From Prevotella sp. (lineage in GTDB: Bacteria; Bacteroidota; Bacteroidia; Bacteroidales; Bacteroidaceae): a DNA stretch of 33,974 bases. The position numbers and the translations under genes were made by a program. Under the pieces are notes generated by a model, which worked only from the letters and a program-made list of their open reading frames with translations, ran no database searches and had not been told where the DNA came from. This document shows positions 13,428-21,867 of the stretch, in pieces. Where the stretch lies: the NCBI GenBank assembly GCA_024695705.1, contig JAILHP010000053.1, forward strand, positions 1-33,974, written 5' to 3'. Numbering within the stretch: position 1 is the stretch's first letter; every line of letters starts with the position of its first letter.

Positions 13428-16244
13428 ATGAAACTAAGAAGATTTTTCGTTGCAGCTGCGCTGCTGATGGTCAGCACCGTAGCTATGGTGGCTCAGGAAA
13501 TGCCCGCCATCCCCGTGGATGAGGCAGTTCGTATCGGTAAGTTAGACAATGGCCTGACTTATTACATTCGCCACAACAACTGGCCCGAGAACCGGGCAGA
13601 GTTCTACATCGCCCAGAAGGTGGGCTCCCTGCAGGAGAACGATGACCAGCGCGGTCTGGCTCACTTCCTGGAGCACATGGCCTTCAACGGCTCCAAGCAC
13701 TTCAAGGGCAACGACCTGTTGCGCTGGTGCGAGAACATTGGTGTGAAGTTCGGTCGCGACCTGAACGCCTACACCTCTATCGATCAGACAGTGTATAACA
13801 TTTCCAACGTCCCCACGACACGTGAGTCTATCGTTGACTCCTGTCTGCTCATTCTCTACGACTGGGCCGACGGTCTGCTTCTGGAGCAGGAGGAGATTGA
13901 GAAGGAGCGTGGTGTCATCCACGAGGAGTGGCGTCTGCGTACCAGCGCCTCACAGCGTATGTTCGAGCGCTGCCTGCCTCAGCTCTATCCCAACTGTAAG
14001 TACGGCTACCGCATGCCTATCGGTCTGATGGAGATTATCGACAACTTCGAGCGTCCCTTCCTGCAGTCTTACTATGAGAAGTGGTACCGTCCCGACAACC
14101 AGGGCCTCATCATCGTCGGCGACGTCGATGTAGATAAGGTAGAGGCCAAGATCAAGGCTTTGTTCAGCGGCATCGTACTGCCCGAGAACCGCGCCCTGGT
14201 AGAGGACGTGCCCGTGCCCGACAACGATGAGCCTATCTACGTCATCGACAAGGACAAGGAGATGGAATACAACTACGTCATGATGATGTTCAAGCACGAG
14301 GTATTCCCCGACTCCCTGAAGGGCAGCATGGCCTATATGATGGCTGACTACATGAAGGATGCCGCCATCAGCATGCTCAATGACCGCCTGAAGGAGTTTG
14401 CCGAGAAGCCCGAGTGCCCCTACCTGCAGGCAAGCGCTGGCGACGGCCGTTACATCTACGCCAAGACCGAGGATGCCTTCGAGATGGACATGCTGCCGAA
14501 GGACGGCATGACCGAGGCCGCCATCAAGGCCGCCTTCATAGAGGCTCGCCGTGCTGCTGAGTTCGGCTTCACCGCTACGGAGTACAACCGCTTCAAGGCC
14601 AACTACCTCAGCTCGCTGGAGAAGCAGTACCTCAACAAGGACAAACGCTACAACGCAACGTTCGTCAACCAGTATGTACAGCACTTCCTGGCCAACGAGC
14701 CCATCCCCAGCATCGACTACACCTACGAGATCATGAAGCAGGTGGTTCCTGCCATTCCCGTTGACTATATCAACATGGTGATGAAGGAGCTGGTTCCCCC
14801 CACGAACAAGAACCTCGTGCTGCTCAACTTCAACACCGAGAAGGACGGTGCCGTCTATCCCACAGCCGAGACCTTCAAGAAGGCCATCGACGAGGCACGT
14901 GCCGAGACCATCGAGGCTTACGTGGATAACGTGAAGGACGAGCCGCTCATGGCCACCCAGCCCCAGCCCGGCAAGATTGTGAAGGAAGAGAAAAACGACA
15001 AGTTCGACTACACCAAGCTCACGCTCTCCAACGGTGCTACCGTTATACTGAAGCAGACAGACCTGAAGAAAGACCAGGTCATCCTCTCCGGTGAAGGCTT
15101 TGGCGGTTCTGCCCTCTATGGCGCTGCCGACTTCAGCAACCTCAAGATGTTCAACGACGTCATCGAGGCCAGCGGTCTGGGTAACTTCTCCCACACCGAG
15201 CTAGTGAAGGCTATGGCCGGTAAGATTGCCAGCCTGTCGCTGTCGCTGGGCACTAACCGTCAGCACGTCAGCGGCTCATCCACCCCGAAGGACGTTGAGT
15301 CCATGCTGCAGCTGCTCTACCTCACTTTCACCAACATCAACAAGGACCAGCAGTCGTTCGACAACCTCATGCAGACCACAGAGCTCGAGCTGAAGAACCG
15401 TCTGATGAATCCGGAGGTCGTCTTCTCTGACTCACTCCAGGCTACCGTTAGCTGCCATAATCCCCGCATGGCTCCGCTCACCGTCGAGGCCCTGAAGCAG
15501 GTCAACTACGACCGCATTCTGCAGATTGCCAAGGAGCGCACCACCAATGCCGCTGCCTACACGTTCACCATCATCGGCAATTACGACGAGGCCACCATCC
15601 GTCAGCTCATCGAGCAGTACATTGCCTCGCTGCCCGGCAACCAGAACGTAGTGAAGAGTCCCGATGTCAGCACCGACTTCACGGGCGTTGTCGTCAACAG
15701 CTTCAAGAACAAGGCAGAGACCCCGAAGGCCATCGCCGTCATCGCCACCTACAGCAAGCAGATGCCTTACACGCTCGAGAACGCTGTACGTGCCAGCATC
15801 GCCGGTCAGGTGCTCCAGATGATTTATCTGGACAAGATACGTGAGAAGGCTGGTGCTGCCTACACCGTAGCAGCCATCGCACAGGCCGACCGCGACGACT
15901 TCGGTCCCACGACGCAGATCATCGGCTACTGCCCCATGAAGCCTGAGAAGGGCGACGAGGCCGTACGCATCCTGCGCGAAGAGATGAACGTGCTGGCCAC
16001 TACCTGCGATGCCGACATGCTGAAGAAGGTTCAGGAGTACATGCTGAAGAACATCGACGATCAGGCCAAGACCAACGGCTACTGGGCAGGAGTCATCAGC
16101 GACTGGACCAAGTGGGGCATCGACATGCACACCGACTACAAGGCCGTCGTGCAGGCTCAGACTCCGCAGACCATCAGCGCCTTCATGAAGGAGCTCCTCG
16201 CTGCTGGCAACCGTGCAGAAGTGGTTATGATGCCTGCTGAGTAA
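13428..16244 (+). CDS. M16 (pitrilysin-like) zinc peptidase, secreted
   Basis: The 938-residue protein has a signal peptide (MKLRRFFVAAALLMVSTVAM, cleavage near VAQE) and the inverted zinc motif HFLEH at residues 79-83, with a downstream Glu in the ERGVIHEEWR block. The C-terminal half repeats the M16 fold without the zinc site and contains IREKAGAAYTV, the substrate-binding R/Y motif. This two-part arrangement of about 930 residues is common in Bacteroidota periplasmic M16 peptidases, which degrade peptides. It stands alone between its own promoter and terminator. Codon use is strongly biased to the GC-rich codons of well-expressed genes. Confidence 0.93.
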   Translation: MKLRRFFVAAALLMVSTVAMVAQEMPAIPVDEAVRIGKLDNGLTYYIRHNNWPENRAEFYIAQKVGSLQENDDQRGLAHFLEHMAFNGSKHFKGNDLLRWCENIGVKFGRDLNAYTSIDQTVYNISNVPTTRESIVDSCLLILYDWADGLLLEQEEIEKERGVIHEEWRLRTSASQRMFERCLPQLYPNCKYGYRMPIGLMEIIDNFERPFLQSYYEKWYRPDNQGLIIVGDVDVDKVEAKIKALFSGIVLPENRALVEDVPVPDNDEPIYVIDKDKEMEYNYVMMMFKHEVFPDSLKGSMAYMMADYMKDAAISMLNDRLKEFAEKPECPYLQASAGDGRYIYAKTEDAFEMDMLPKDGMTEAAIKAAFIEARRAAEFGFTATEYNRFKANYLSSLEKQYLNKDKRYNATFVNQYVQHFLANEPIPSIDYTYEIMKQVVPAIPVDYINMVMKELVPPTNKNLVLLNFNTEKDGAVYPTAETFKKAIDEARAETIEAYVDNVKDEPLMATQPQPGKIVKEEKNDKFDYTKLTLSNGATVILKQTDLKKDQVILSGEGFGGSALYGAADFSNLKMFNDVIEASGLGNFSHTELVKAMAGKIASLSLSLGTNRQHVSGSSTPKDVESMLQLLYLTFTNINKDQQSFDNLMQTTELELKNRLMNPEVVFSDSLQATVSCHNPRMAPLTVEALKQVNYDRILQIAKERTTNAAAYTFTIIGNYDEATIRQLIEQYIASLPGNQNVVKSPDVSTDFTGVVVNSFKNKAETPKAIAVIATYSKQMPYTLENAVRASIAGQVLQMIYLDKIREKAGAAYTVAAIAQADRDDFGPTTQIIGYCPMKPEKGDEAVRILREEMNVLATTCDADMLKKVQEYMLKNIDDQAKTNGYWAGVISDWTKWGIDMHTDYKAVVQAQTPQTISAFMKELLAAGNRAEVVMMPAE

Positions 16245-16265
16245 ATTCTTTCTGGAAAAATCAAT

Positions 16266-16304
16266 AAAACGGCCTGTTTCTTAAGAAACGGGCTGTTTTT
16301 CTTT
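16266..16304 (+). terminator. Rho-independent terminator after the M16 gene
   Basis: AAAACGGCCTGTTTC pairs with GAAACGGGCTGTTTT across a TTAA loop, a 15-bp stem with two G-U pairs, followed by TTTTTCTTT. The T tract runs into the -33 element of the metK promoter. Confidence 0.92.
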
Positions 16305-16333
16305 GTATTTTACTCACTTATTCGTACCTTTGC
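16302..16333 (+). promoter_or_regulatory. Consensus promoter of metK
   Basis: TTTG at 16302-16305, a 19-nt spacer and TACCTTTGC at 16325-16333 form one of the two best Bacteroidota promoters in the window. The -33 element overlaps the upstream terminator tail. Confidence 0.87.
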
Positions 16334-16352
16334 AGCCGCAAAAGAAAAATTG

Positions 16353-16381
16353 TAAATAGTAAATCCGTAAATAGTAAATAA
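16353..16381 (+). repeat. Period-7 array in the metK leader
   Basis: TAAATAG, TAAATCCG, TAAATAG and TAAATAA (one unit is 8 nt) lie in the leader and end 5 nt before the metK ATG. Confidence 0.75.
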
Positions 16382-16386
16382 AGCAG

Positions 16387-17655
16387 ATGTCATATTTCTT
16401 TTCATCAGAATCAGTATCTGAAGGTCATCCCGACAAGGTGGCCGACCAGATTAGCGACGCCATTCTCGACCAGTTCCTGGCTTACGACGAGCATGCCCGT
16501 GTGGCCTGCGAATCCTTTGTCACCACTGGTCAGGTAGTCATCATGGGCGAGGTGCGCAGCGAGGTGTACATCGACCTACAGACCATTGCCCGCAACACCA
16601 TCAAGAAAATTGGCTACACCAAGGCGGAATACCAGTTCGACGGCAATTCCTGCGGTATCCTTACCGCCATTCACGAGCAGAGTGAGGACATCAACCGAGG
16701 CGTGGATCGCGAAGAGGATGAAAACCAGGGAGCCGGCGACCAGGGCATGATGTTCGGCTACGCCACGAACGAGACGGAGAACCTGATGCCCGTCAGCCTC
16801 GACTTGGCCCACCTCATCATGCACACCTTGGCAGATATCCGTAAGGAGGGTAAGGTGATGACCTACCTGCGTCCGGATGCCAAGAGCCAGGTAACCATCC
16901 AGTACAGCGACGATGGTGTACCTGAGCGTATCGATACCATCGTTGTCTCCACCCAGCACGACGAGTTTGACACGGACGACGATCGGATGCTGCAGCACAT
17001 CAAGGACGATGTCCTGAACATCCTCATTCCGCGTGTCAAGCAGCAGATACATTCAGAGAAGGTGCTGGCGCTGTTTGGCGATGACATCAAGTACTACGTC
17101 AACCCCACCGGCAAGTTCGTCATCGGCGGACCTCATGGCGATACCGGCTTGACAGGTCGCAAGATTATCGTCGACACCTATGGCGGCAAGGGAGCACACG
17201 GCGGCGGAGCTTTCTCAGGCAAAGACTCTTCGAAAGTGGACCGCTCGGCAGCCTATGCAGCCCGTCACATTGCCAAGAACATGGTGGCAGCAGGAGTCAG
17301 CGACGAGATGCTGGTACAGATTAGCTATGCTATTGGTGTGGCAGAGCCCATGAACATCTATGTCAACACCTATGGTCGCAGCCATGTCAACATGACCGAC
17401 GGAGAGATTGCCGACCGCATCGGAAAGCTCTTCGACCTGCGGCCGAAGGCCATTGAGCGTACGCTGAAGCTGCGGCAGCCCATGTATGTGGAGACGGCAG
17501 CCTATGGCCACATGGGACGCAGGAACGAGGTTGTCAAAAAGACGTTCACCAGCAGTTACCACGAGACGAAGACCATTGACGTGGAGCTGTTCACCTGGGA
17601 GAAGCTGGACCGTATTGACGATATCAAGGCAGCCTTCGGCCTGAACAACAACTGA
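16387..17655 (+). CDS. metK: S-adenosylmethionine synthetase
   Basis: MetK makes SAM from methionine and ATP. The 422-residue protein begins [20 protein letters not shown] with the catalytic GHPDK. It has [12 protein letters not shown] (hexapeptide and loop), [14 protein letters not shown] and the P-loop-like [15 protein letters not shown]. Length is typical of Bacteroidota MetK. No SAM riboswitch is apparent in the short leader, which consists largely of a heptamer array. Confidence 0.97.
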   Translation: MSYFFSSESVSEGHPDKVADQISDAILDQFLAYDEHARVACESFVTTGQVVIMGEVRSEVYIDLQTIARNTIKKIGYTKAEYQFDGNSCGILTAIHEQSEDINRGVDREEDENQGAGDQGMMFGYATNETENLMPVSLDLAHLIMHTLADIRKEGKVMTYLRPDAKSQVTIQYSDDGVPERIDTIVVSTQHDEFDTDDDRMLQHIKDDVLNILIPRVKQQIHSEKVLALFGDDIKYYVNPTGKFVIGGPHGDTGLTGRKIIVDTYGGKGAHGGGAFSGKDSSKVDRSAAYAARHIAKNMVAAGVSDEMLVQISYAIGVAEPMNIYVNTYGRSHVNMTDGEIADRIGKLFDLRPKAIERTLKLRQPMYVETAAYGHMGRRNEVVKKTFTSSYHETKTIDVELFTWEKLDRIDDIKAAFGLNNN

Positions 17656-17656
17656 T

Positions 17657-18685
17657 ATGCCGCAGGATTCCATCACGCATGTAGAGCAGCCCGTTGAAGC
17701 GGTTACTGCGCGGGTTGGCGACTCCGTCGTCCACTCAAGCAAGCCTCGTACACCCTATCAGGTGTTGCGCACGCTGCCGCGTGATGCTACCCCTGCCCAG
17801 CAGGACTCCGCCATACAGGCTACTTTCCAACCGGCAGAGATACGTTACAGCAGCCAGCCTGACACACTCCACCTTCCTGGTCACGGCAAGGGCGTGAAGC
17901 TGACCGATATCGATATCCCCATCTATTACGAAAAGACGTTCTTTACCCAGAGCCTTCAGCAGGCAGGCAAGGTTTCGACCATCTACGGCATGCCAGGAGA
18001 CCCTGTGCCCTATACCCTGCACAACGACAACGTGATGACTTCTCTGCTGCTGGCGTCCTTTGTGGTGACGCTGATTCTGCTGGCCAACATCCGCTCGTTT
18101 GTCGTCCATCAGGTTAAGACCTTCTTCTACATCCCGCGTACAGACAACACATTCATGCCGGAAACCAGCGGTGAGCTGCGCTGTCAGTTCTTCCTGGTTG
18201 CCCAGACGTGTCTGCTGCTGTCGATATTGGCTTACTTCTTCACTCAGCAGTTCATCGGCACCACCTTCATCCTGCGTTCCGACTACATGCTCATCGGCAT
18301 CTATTTTTCCATGTTTGTCGCGTACTTCCTGTTGCACGCCCTCCTGTACACGTGTGTCAACCTGGTGTTCTTCAACAGCAAGAAAAATGTGCAGTGGATC
18401 AAGACGCTACTCCTCATCACTTCAGTCGAAGGAGTGATACTTTTCCCCTTGGTTTTGCTGATGGTATATTTCGATTTATCGACAGAAAGTGTCATCTTCT
18501 ACTTTGCAATTATCCTTGTTTTGACGAAAATATTAACGTTTTACAAGTGTTTTATCATCTTTTTTCGTCGGATAGGCGGTTATTTACAAATTATTTTGTA
18601 CTTTTGTGCCCTCGAAATCGTGCCTTTAGCAGTAATTGGGATTGCCCTGGTACTAACTGGCAGTTATTTAAAGATAAATTATTAG
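17657..18685 (+). CDS. DUF4271 family integral membrane protein
   Basis: The 342-residue protein has a soluble N-terminal region of about 125 residues, then five or six membrane segments starting at VMTSLLLASFVVTLILLANI and including LLLSILAYFF, YFSMFVAYFLLHALLY, LLLITSVEGVILFPLVLL and the last IVPLAVIGIALVL. It fits DUF4271, a Bacteroidota family of unknown function usually found next to hemD, as here. The start follows the metK stop by 1 bp, and hemD follows by 4 bp, suggesting one operon. Confidence 0.88.
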   Translation: MPQDSITHVEQPVEAVTARVGDSVVHSSKPRTPYQVLRTLPRDATPAQQDSAIQATFQPAEIRYSSQPDTLHLPGHGKGVKLTDIDIPIYYEKTFFTQSLQQAGKVSTIYGMPGDPVPYTLHNDNVMTSLLLASFVVTLILLANIRSFVVHQVKTFFYIPRTDNTFMPETSGELRCQFFLVAQTCLLLSILAYFFTQQFIGTTFILRSDYMLIGIYFSMFVAYFLLHALLYTCVNLVFFNSKKNVQWIKTLLLITSVEGVILFPLVLLMVYFDLSTESVIFYFAIILVLTKILTFYKCFIIFFRRIGGYLQIILYFCALEIVPLAVIGIALVLTGSYLKINY

Positions 18686-18689
18686 GACA

Positions 18690-19442
18690 ATGATTAAGAA
18701 GATTCTGGTATCACAGCCGAAACCCTCGAGTGAGAAATCGCCCTACTACGACATTGCATCGCGTTTCAATGTTGAAATGATCTTCCGCCCCTTTATCAAG
18801 GTGGAAGGATTAACGGCCAAGGAATTCCGTCAACAGAAAATCAACATCCTTGACCACACGGCCATCGTCTTTACGTCGCGTCATGCTATTGACCATTTCT
18901 TTACATTGGCAAAGGAGCTTCGCGTTGCGATACCTGAAGACATGAAGTACTTTTGTGTCACAGAGACCATATCCCTATACATCCAGAAGTATGTGCAGTA
19001 CCGTAAGCGCAAGGTATTCTTCGGAGAGACGGGAAAAATTGACGACCTGCTGCCCCAGATGGTCAAGCACAAGCAGGAGAAGTACCTCGTGCCCATGAGC
19101 GACGTTGCCAACAACAGCATCAAGGAGTTGCTCGACTCCAAGAAGCTGCGCCACGAGGAGTGTGTCATGTATCGCACGGTCAGCAACGATTTTACCCCTG
19201 AGGAGGTCAAGACGTTCGACTATGACATGCTCGTGTTCTTCAGCCCTGCTGGAGTAGAGTCGCTGATGAAGAACTTCCCTGGCTTCAACCAGGATAAGAT
19301 TGCCATTGCTACATTCGGACCGGCTACGGCAAAAGCCGTGAAAGACGCTGGCCTGCGTCTCGATCTGGAAGCACCGTCTGAGAAATATCCCTCTATGACG
19401 GGTGCCCTTCAACACTATCTGCTCGAACACGAAGAAGACTGA
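18690..19442 (+). CDS. hemD: Uroporphyrinogen-III synthase (HemD family)
   Basis: The 250-residue protein matches the Bacteroidota form of HemD: MIKKILVSQPKPS start, TAIVFTSRHAIDHFF at about 52-66, SDVANNSIKELL in the middle and LVFFSPAGVESLMKNF followed by IATFGPATAKAVKDAG near the C terminus. HemD cyclises hydroxymethylbilane to uroporphyrinogen III in tetrapyrrole synthesis. No other heme gene is nearby; the hemD-rnpA-yidD order is positional rather than functional. The stop codon overlaps the heptamer array at the rnpA start. Confidence 0.9.
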   Translation: MIKKILVSQPKPSSEKSPYYDIASRFNVEMIFRPFIKVEGLTAKEFRQQKINILDHTAIVFTSRHAIDHFFTLAKELRVAIPEDMKYFCVTETISLYIQKYVQYRKRKVFFGETGKIDDLLPQMVKHKQEKYLVPMSDVANNSIKELLDSKKLRHEECVMYRTVSNDFTPEEVKTFDYDMLVFFSPAGVESLMKNFPGFNQDKIAIATFGPATAKAVKDAGLRLDLEAPSEKYPSMTGALQHYLLEHEED

Positions 19443-19482
19443 TGACGGATGACCGCTCACCACTCACCAGTCTCCAGTCAAC
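19441..19482 (+). repeat. Period-7 array spanning the hemD stop and rnpA start
   Basis: GATGACG, GATGACC, GCTCACC, ACTCACC, AGTCTCC and AGTCAAC follow each other. The array starts within the hemD stop codon and contains the rnpA ATG at 19449, so it encodes the first ten or so residues of RnpA. Confidence 0.75.
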
Positions 19483-19856
19483 ATTCCCTCGGCAGGCAAG
19501 AGCGCATCAAGAGTCGCAAGCTGGTTGAGGAGCTCTTCTCAGGGGGCAATAGCCACTCTGTCGTGGCCTATCCGCTGAGAGCAGTGTGGAAAGAAGGTGG
19601 TTTGGAGGGAACTCAGATTCTGGTCAGCGTGTCCAAGCGTCATTTCAAGCGGGCTGTGAAGCGTAACAGAGTCAAGCGGCAGCTGCGCGAGGCCTACCGG
19701 CTCAACAAGCAAATCCTGCTGGATGCCCTCACTCCACTCACCACTCACCACTCGTTACACATCGCCTTTATCTGGCAGGCTGACGAGCTCTACCCCACCT
19801 CCGTGGTTGAGGACCGCATGAAAACCCTGTTGTACCGCATAGCCGAGAAGATATGA
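19449..19856 (+). CDS. rnpA: Ribonuclease P protein component
   Basis: The 135-residue basic protein helps RNase P RNA bind precursor tRNA. It shows the RnpA signature [21 protein letters not shown], carried in [20 protein letters not shown] at about residues 58-77. The N terminus ([10 protein letters not shown]) and the loop between residues about 93 and 103 ([11 protein letters not shown]) are both encoded by heptamer arrays and are absent from usual RnpA. The start at 19449 is the only in-frame ATG before the conserved [13 protein letters not shown]. The stop overlaps yidD by 4 bp. It is not next to rpmH, as is normal in Bacteroidota. Confidence 0.93.
   Translation: MTAHHSPVSSQHSLGRQERIKSRKLVEELFSGGNSHSVVAYPLRAVWKEGGLEGTQILVSVSKRHFKRAVKRNRVKRQLREAYRLNKQILLDALTPLTTHHSLHIAFIWQADELYPTSVVEDRMKTLLYRIAEKI
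19728..19755 (+). repeat. Period-7 array inside rnpA
   Basis: CTCACTC, CACTCAC, CACTCAC and CACTCGT run in frame. They encode a Thr/His-rich loop between the conserved arginine-rich helix and the last conserved region of RnpA. Confidence 0.85.
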
Positions 19857-20095
19857 GAAAACTGTTACACCGTTTGTCCCAGGCACTTTCCTGGCTATTG
19901 TGTCTGCCGATTATCTTCTACCAGACCTGCATTTCGCCCTATACGCCGCCAGCGTGCCGCTTCACGCCCACCTGTAGCGAATATGCCCGTCAGGCGCTGA
20001 AGAAGCACGGCCCCATCAAGGGACTCTGGCTCGCCGTCTGGCGCATCTTGCGATGCAACCCCTGGGGCGGCTCGGGATATGACCCAGTGCCGTAA
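19853..20095 (+). CDS. yidD: Membrane protein insertion efficiency factor YidD
   Basis: The 80-residue protein has the complete YidD pattern: an amphipathic N terminus, [33 protein letters not shown] and a C-terminal [14 protein letters not shown]. YidD assists YidC in inserting proteins at the inner membrane. The ATGA overlap with rnpA indicates translational coupling. Confidence 0.96.
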   Translation: MRKLLHRLSQALSWLLCLPIIFYQTCISPYTPPACRFTPTCSEYARQALKKHGPIKGLWLAVWRILRCNPWGGSGYDPVP

Positions 20096-20100
20096 TTGAC

Positions 20101-20132
20101 GTGATAACGAAATAACGTAATAACGATATAAC
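20101..20132 (+). repeat. Period-8 array in the yidD-tyrS spacer
   Basis: GTGATAAC, GAAATAAC, GTAATAAC and GATATAAC run consecutively in the 52-bp spacer. The period is 8, not 7, but placement and size resemble the heptamer arrays. Confidence 0.8.
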
Positions 20133-20147
20133 GCAAAAGAATTAAAT

Positions 20148-21446
20148 ATGAAAAAGAACTTTGTTGAAGAACTCCGCTGGCGCGGAATGCTGGCACAGAT
20201 GATGCCAGGAACAGAAGAACTCCTGCAGAAGGAGATGGTGACAGCCTACCTGGGTACTGACCCCACGGCCGACTCCCTGCACATAGGCCACCTCTGTGGC
20301 ATCATGATGCTGCGTCACCTGCAGCGTTGCGGACACCGTCCCATCATTCTTGTGGGTGGTGCAACGGGTATGATTGGCGACCCCAGCGGCAAGAGTCAGG
20401 AGCGTAACCTGCTCAACGACGAAACGCTGCGTCACAATCAGGAGTGCATCAAACGTCAGGTGGCTAAGTTCCTGGACTTCGAGTCGAAGGAAGAGAATGC
20501 TGCCATTATGGTCAACAACTACGACTGGATGAAGGACTTTACGTTCCTGGACTTCGCCCGTGAGGTGGGTAAGCACATTACCGTCAACTACATGATGGCC
20601 AAGGAGAGCGTGCAGCAGCGCCTTAACGGTACAGCTCGCGACGGTCTCTCGTTCACGGAGTTCACCTATCAGCTGCTTCAGGGCTACGACTTCCTGTACC
20701 TCTACCAGCACTACGGCGTGAAGCTGCAGCTAGGCGGCAACGACCAGTGGGGCAACATGACCACTGGTACGGAACTCATCCGCCGTACCCTGGGCAATGA
20801 GGTAGAGACCTTCGCCCTCACCTGCCCGCTCATCACCAAGAGCGACGGCAAGAAGTTTGGTAAGACGGAGTCGGGCAACATCTGGCTTGATCCTGCCCGC
20901 ACCACGCCCTATAAGTTCTACCAGTTCTGGCTCAACGTCAGCGACGATGATGCCGAGCGTTACATCAAGATCTTCACTTCGTTGGAGAAGGACGTCATCG
21001 ATGCCCTCGTCGAGGAGCACAAGCAGGACCCTGGTCGTCGTGTGCTGCAGAAGCGCCTGGCCGAGGAGGTTACCGTGCTGGTACACTCGCAGGAAGCCCT
21101 CGACACCGCCATCGAAGCCAGCAGCATCCTCTTTGGAAAGTCCACCAAAGAAGGCCTGGAGAAGCTTGACGAGCAGACGTTCCTCGATGTCTTCGACGGT
21201 GTGCCCCAATTTGAAATCAACAAGGACCAGCTGGGTCAGCCCGCCATTGAGTTGTTTACCACCGTGGCTCCCGTCTTCCCCTCGAAGGGCGAGATGCGCA
21301 AGATGGTGCAGGGTGGCGGCGTCAGCCTGAACAAGGAGAAGCTGACCGACCAGAACCGTCCTGTCACTTCCGATGACCTCATCGACGGCAAGTACCTGCT
21401 GGCGCAGAAGGGTAAGAAGAATTATTACCTGCTGATTGTAAAATAA
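20148..21446 (+). CDS. tyrS: Tyrosyl-tRNA synthetase
   Basis: The 432-residue class I synthetase has the HIGH motif as HIGH at residues 45-48 ([10 protein letters not shown]), tyrosine-pocket sequences [12 protein letters not shown] and a KMSKS-equivalent KFGKT near residue 231, followed by a C-terminal S4 RNA-binding domain ([16 protein letters not shown]). It charges tRNA-Tyr. No T-box is expected in this phylum and none is seen. An 8-bp stem follows the stop. Confidence 0.97.
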   Translation: MKKNFVEELRWRGMLAQMMPGTEELLQKEMVTAYLGTDPTADSLHIGHLCGIMMLRHLQRCGHRPIILVGGATGMIGDPSGKSQERNLLNDETLRHNQECIKRQVAKFLDFESKEENAAIMVNNYDWMKDFTFLDFAREVGKHITVNYMMAKESVQQRLNGTARDGLSFTEFTYQLLQGYDFLYLYQHYGVKLQLGGNDQWGNMTTGTELIRRTLGNEVETFALTCPLITKSDGKKFGKTESGNIWLDPARTTPYKFYQFWLNVSDDDAERYIKIFTSLEKDVIDALVEEHKQDPGRRVLQKRLAEEVTVLVHSQEALDTAIEASSILFGKSTKEGLEKLDEQTFLDVFDGVPQFEINKDQLGQPAIELFTTVAPVFPSKGEMRKMVQGGGVSLNKEKLTDQNRPVTSDDLIDGKYLLAQKGKKNYYLLIVK

Positions 21447-21457
21447 TTACAAAAATA

Positions 21458-21490
21458 TTTGGTAGTGGCGTAAAAAACCACTACCTTTGC
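21458..21490 (+). promoter_or_regulatory. Promoter for tRNA-Gln overlapping the tyrS terminator stem
   Basis: TTTG at 21458-21461, a 20-nt spacer and TACCTTTGC at 21482-21490 fit the Bacteroidota promoter. Both elements overlap the arms of the hairpin at 21461-21485. Confidence 0.78.
21461..21485 (+). terminator. Stem-loop after tyrS, possible terminator
   Basis: GGTAGTGG and CCACTACC form a perfect 8-bp stem with a 9-nt A-rich loop, followed by only TTT. It could be a weak tyrS terminator or a regulatory dyad over the tRNA promoter. Confidence 0.55.
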
Positions 21491-21516
21491 ACCCGAATTC
21501 TTTGAATTCCTCTGCG

Positions 21517-21573
21517 AGGATGGGCTGCACCTCGGCAGAAAGCTCGCTTTCTGCACTCGGTTTGCACCATCCT
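21517..21573. repeat. Palindromic element 1 in the tRNA-Gln leader
   Basis: Outer arms AGGATGG and CCATCCT (7 bp) enclose a perfect inner hairpin GCAGAAAG-CTCG-CTTTCTGC at 21535-21554, flanked by CTCGG on both sides. It lies between the -7 box and the tRNA. It shares GGCTGC, CTCGG, AGAA/TTCT arms and TTGCAC with element 2 before kduI. Confidence 0.65.
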
Positions 21574-21596
21574 TGTCACCCGCTAACAAGCATGAT

Positions 21597-21667
21597 TGTC
21601 CAATGGTGTAATGGTAGCACAACAGGTTTTGGTTCTGTTTGTGGTGGTTCGAATCCGCCTTGGACAA
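21597..21667 (+). tRNA. tRNA-Gln (UUG anticodon)
   Basis: The 7-bp acceptor stem is TGTCCAA with TTGGACA. The anticodon stem ACAGG/TCTGT holds the loop TTTTGGT with anticodon TTG, and the T arm GGTGGTTCGAATCCGCC is intact. The discriminator base is A and CCA is not encoded (CAG follows). A terminator lies 8 bp downstream, and the predicted leader is about 100 nt with a palindromic element. Confidence 0.95.
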
Positions 21668-21674
21668 CAGAAAA

Positions 21675-21709
21675 GAGCGTAGCCTTCCGCAATCGGTTAC
21701 GCTCATTTT
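21675..21709 (+). terminator. Terminator after tRNA-Gln
   Basis: GAGCGTAGCC pairs with GGTTACGCTC (10 bp including one G-U, 10-nt loop) and is followed by ATTTTCTTT. Confidence 0.82.
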
Positions 21710-21710
21710 C

Positions 21711-21738
21711 TTTAATCTTTAATCTTTAATCTTTAATT
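21711..21738 (+). repeat. TTTAATC heptamers upstream of the kduI promoter
   Basis: Three perfect TTTAATC copies and one TTTAATT run up to a T-rich tract and the -7 box at 21746. The final TTTTTTTATTACCTTTGC is also present at the tsaB promoter. Confidence 0.9.
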
Positions 21739-21745
21739 TTTTTAT

Positions 21746-21754
21746 TACCTTTGC
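21746..21754 (+). promoter_or_regulatory. Putative -7 box of kduI-kduD
   Basis: TACCTTTGC matches the Bacteroidota -7 element. The -33 region is occupied by the TTTAATC array and has no TTTG. Confidence 0.7.
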
Positions 21755-21836
21755 CGCGTAAACGCGGCGAGGCTGCTTACGCTCGGAAGAACATGAGCGA
21801 GCTCAGTTCTTCTCTCGCTTACTCGCAGTCTTGCAC
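21753..21836. repeat. Palindromic element 2 in the kduI leader
   Basis: A small perfect hairpin GCCGCG-TAAA-CGCGGC (21753-21768) is followed by GAAGAAC...GTTCTTC (21786-21792 with 21106-type arm at 21806-21812) enclosing TGAGC/GCTCA. GCTTACGCTCG and GCTTACTCGC flank the hairpin. It ends at TTGCAC like element 1. It makes up most of the 113-nt predicted leader; no coding is apparent. Confidence 0.65.
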
Positions 21837-21867
21837 TCAAATCTGAAACAACAAAAAGAAAAAGACA

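Noticed and set aside
13950-15194. Minus-strand ORF of 414 codons
   Set aside because: It is antisense to the M16 peptidase, has a Val/Leu/His-rich composition typical of shadow frames and no family similarity.
16334-16386. Possible SAM riboswitch before metK
   Set aside because: The leader is only about 50 nt and mostly a TAAATAG-type array, too short for a known SAM riboswitch.
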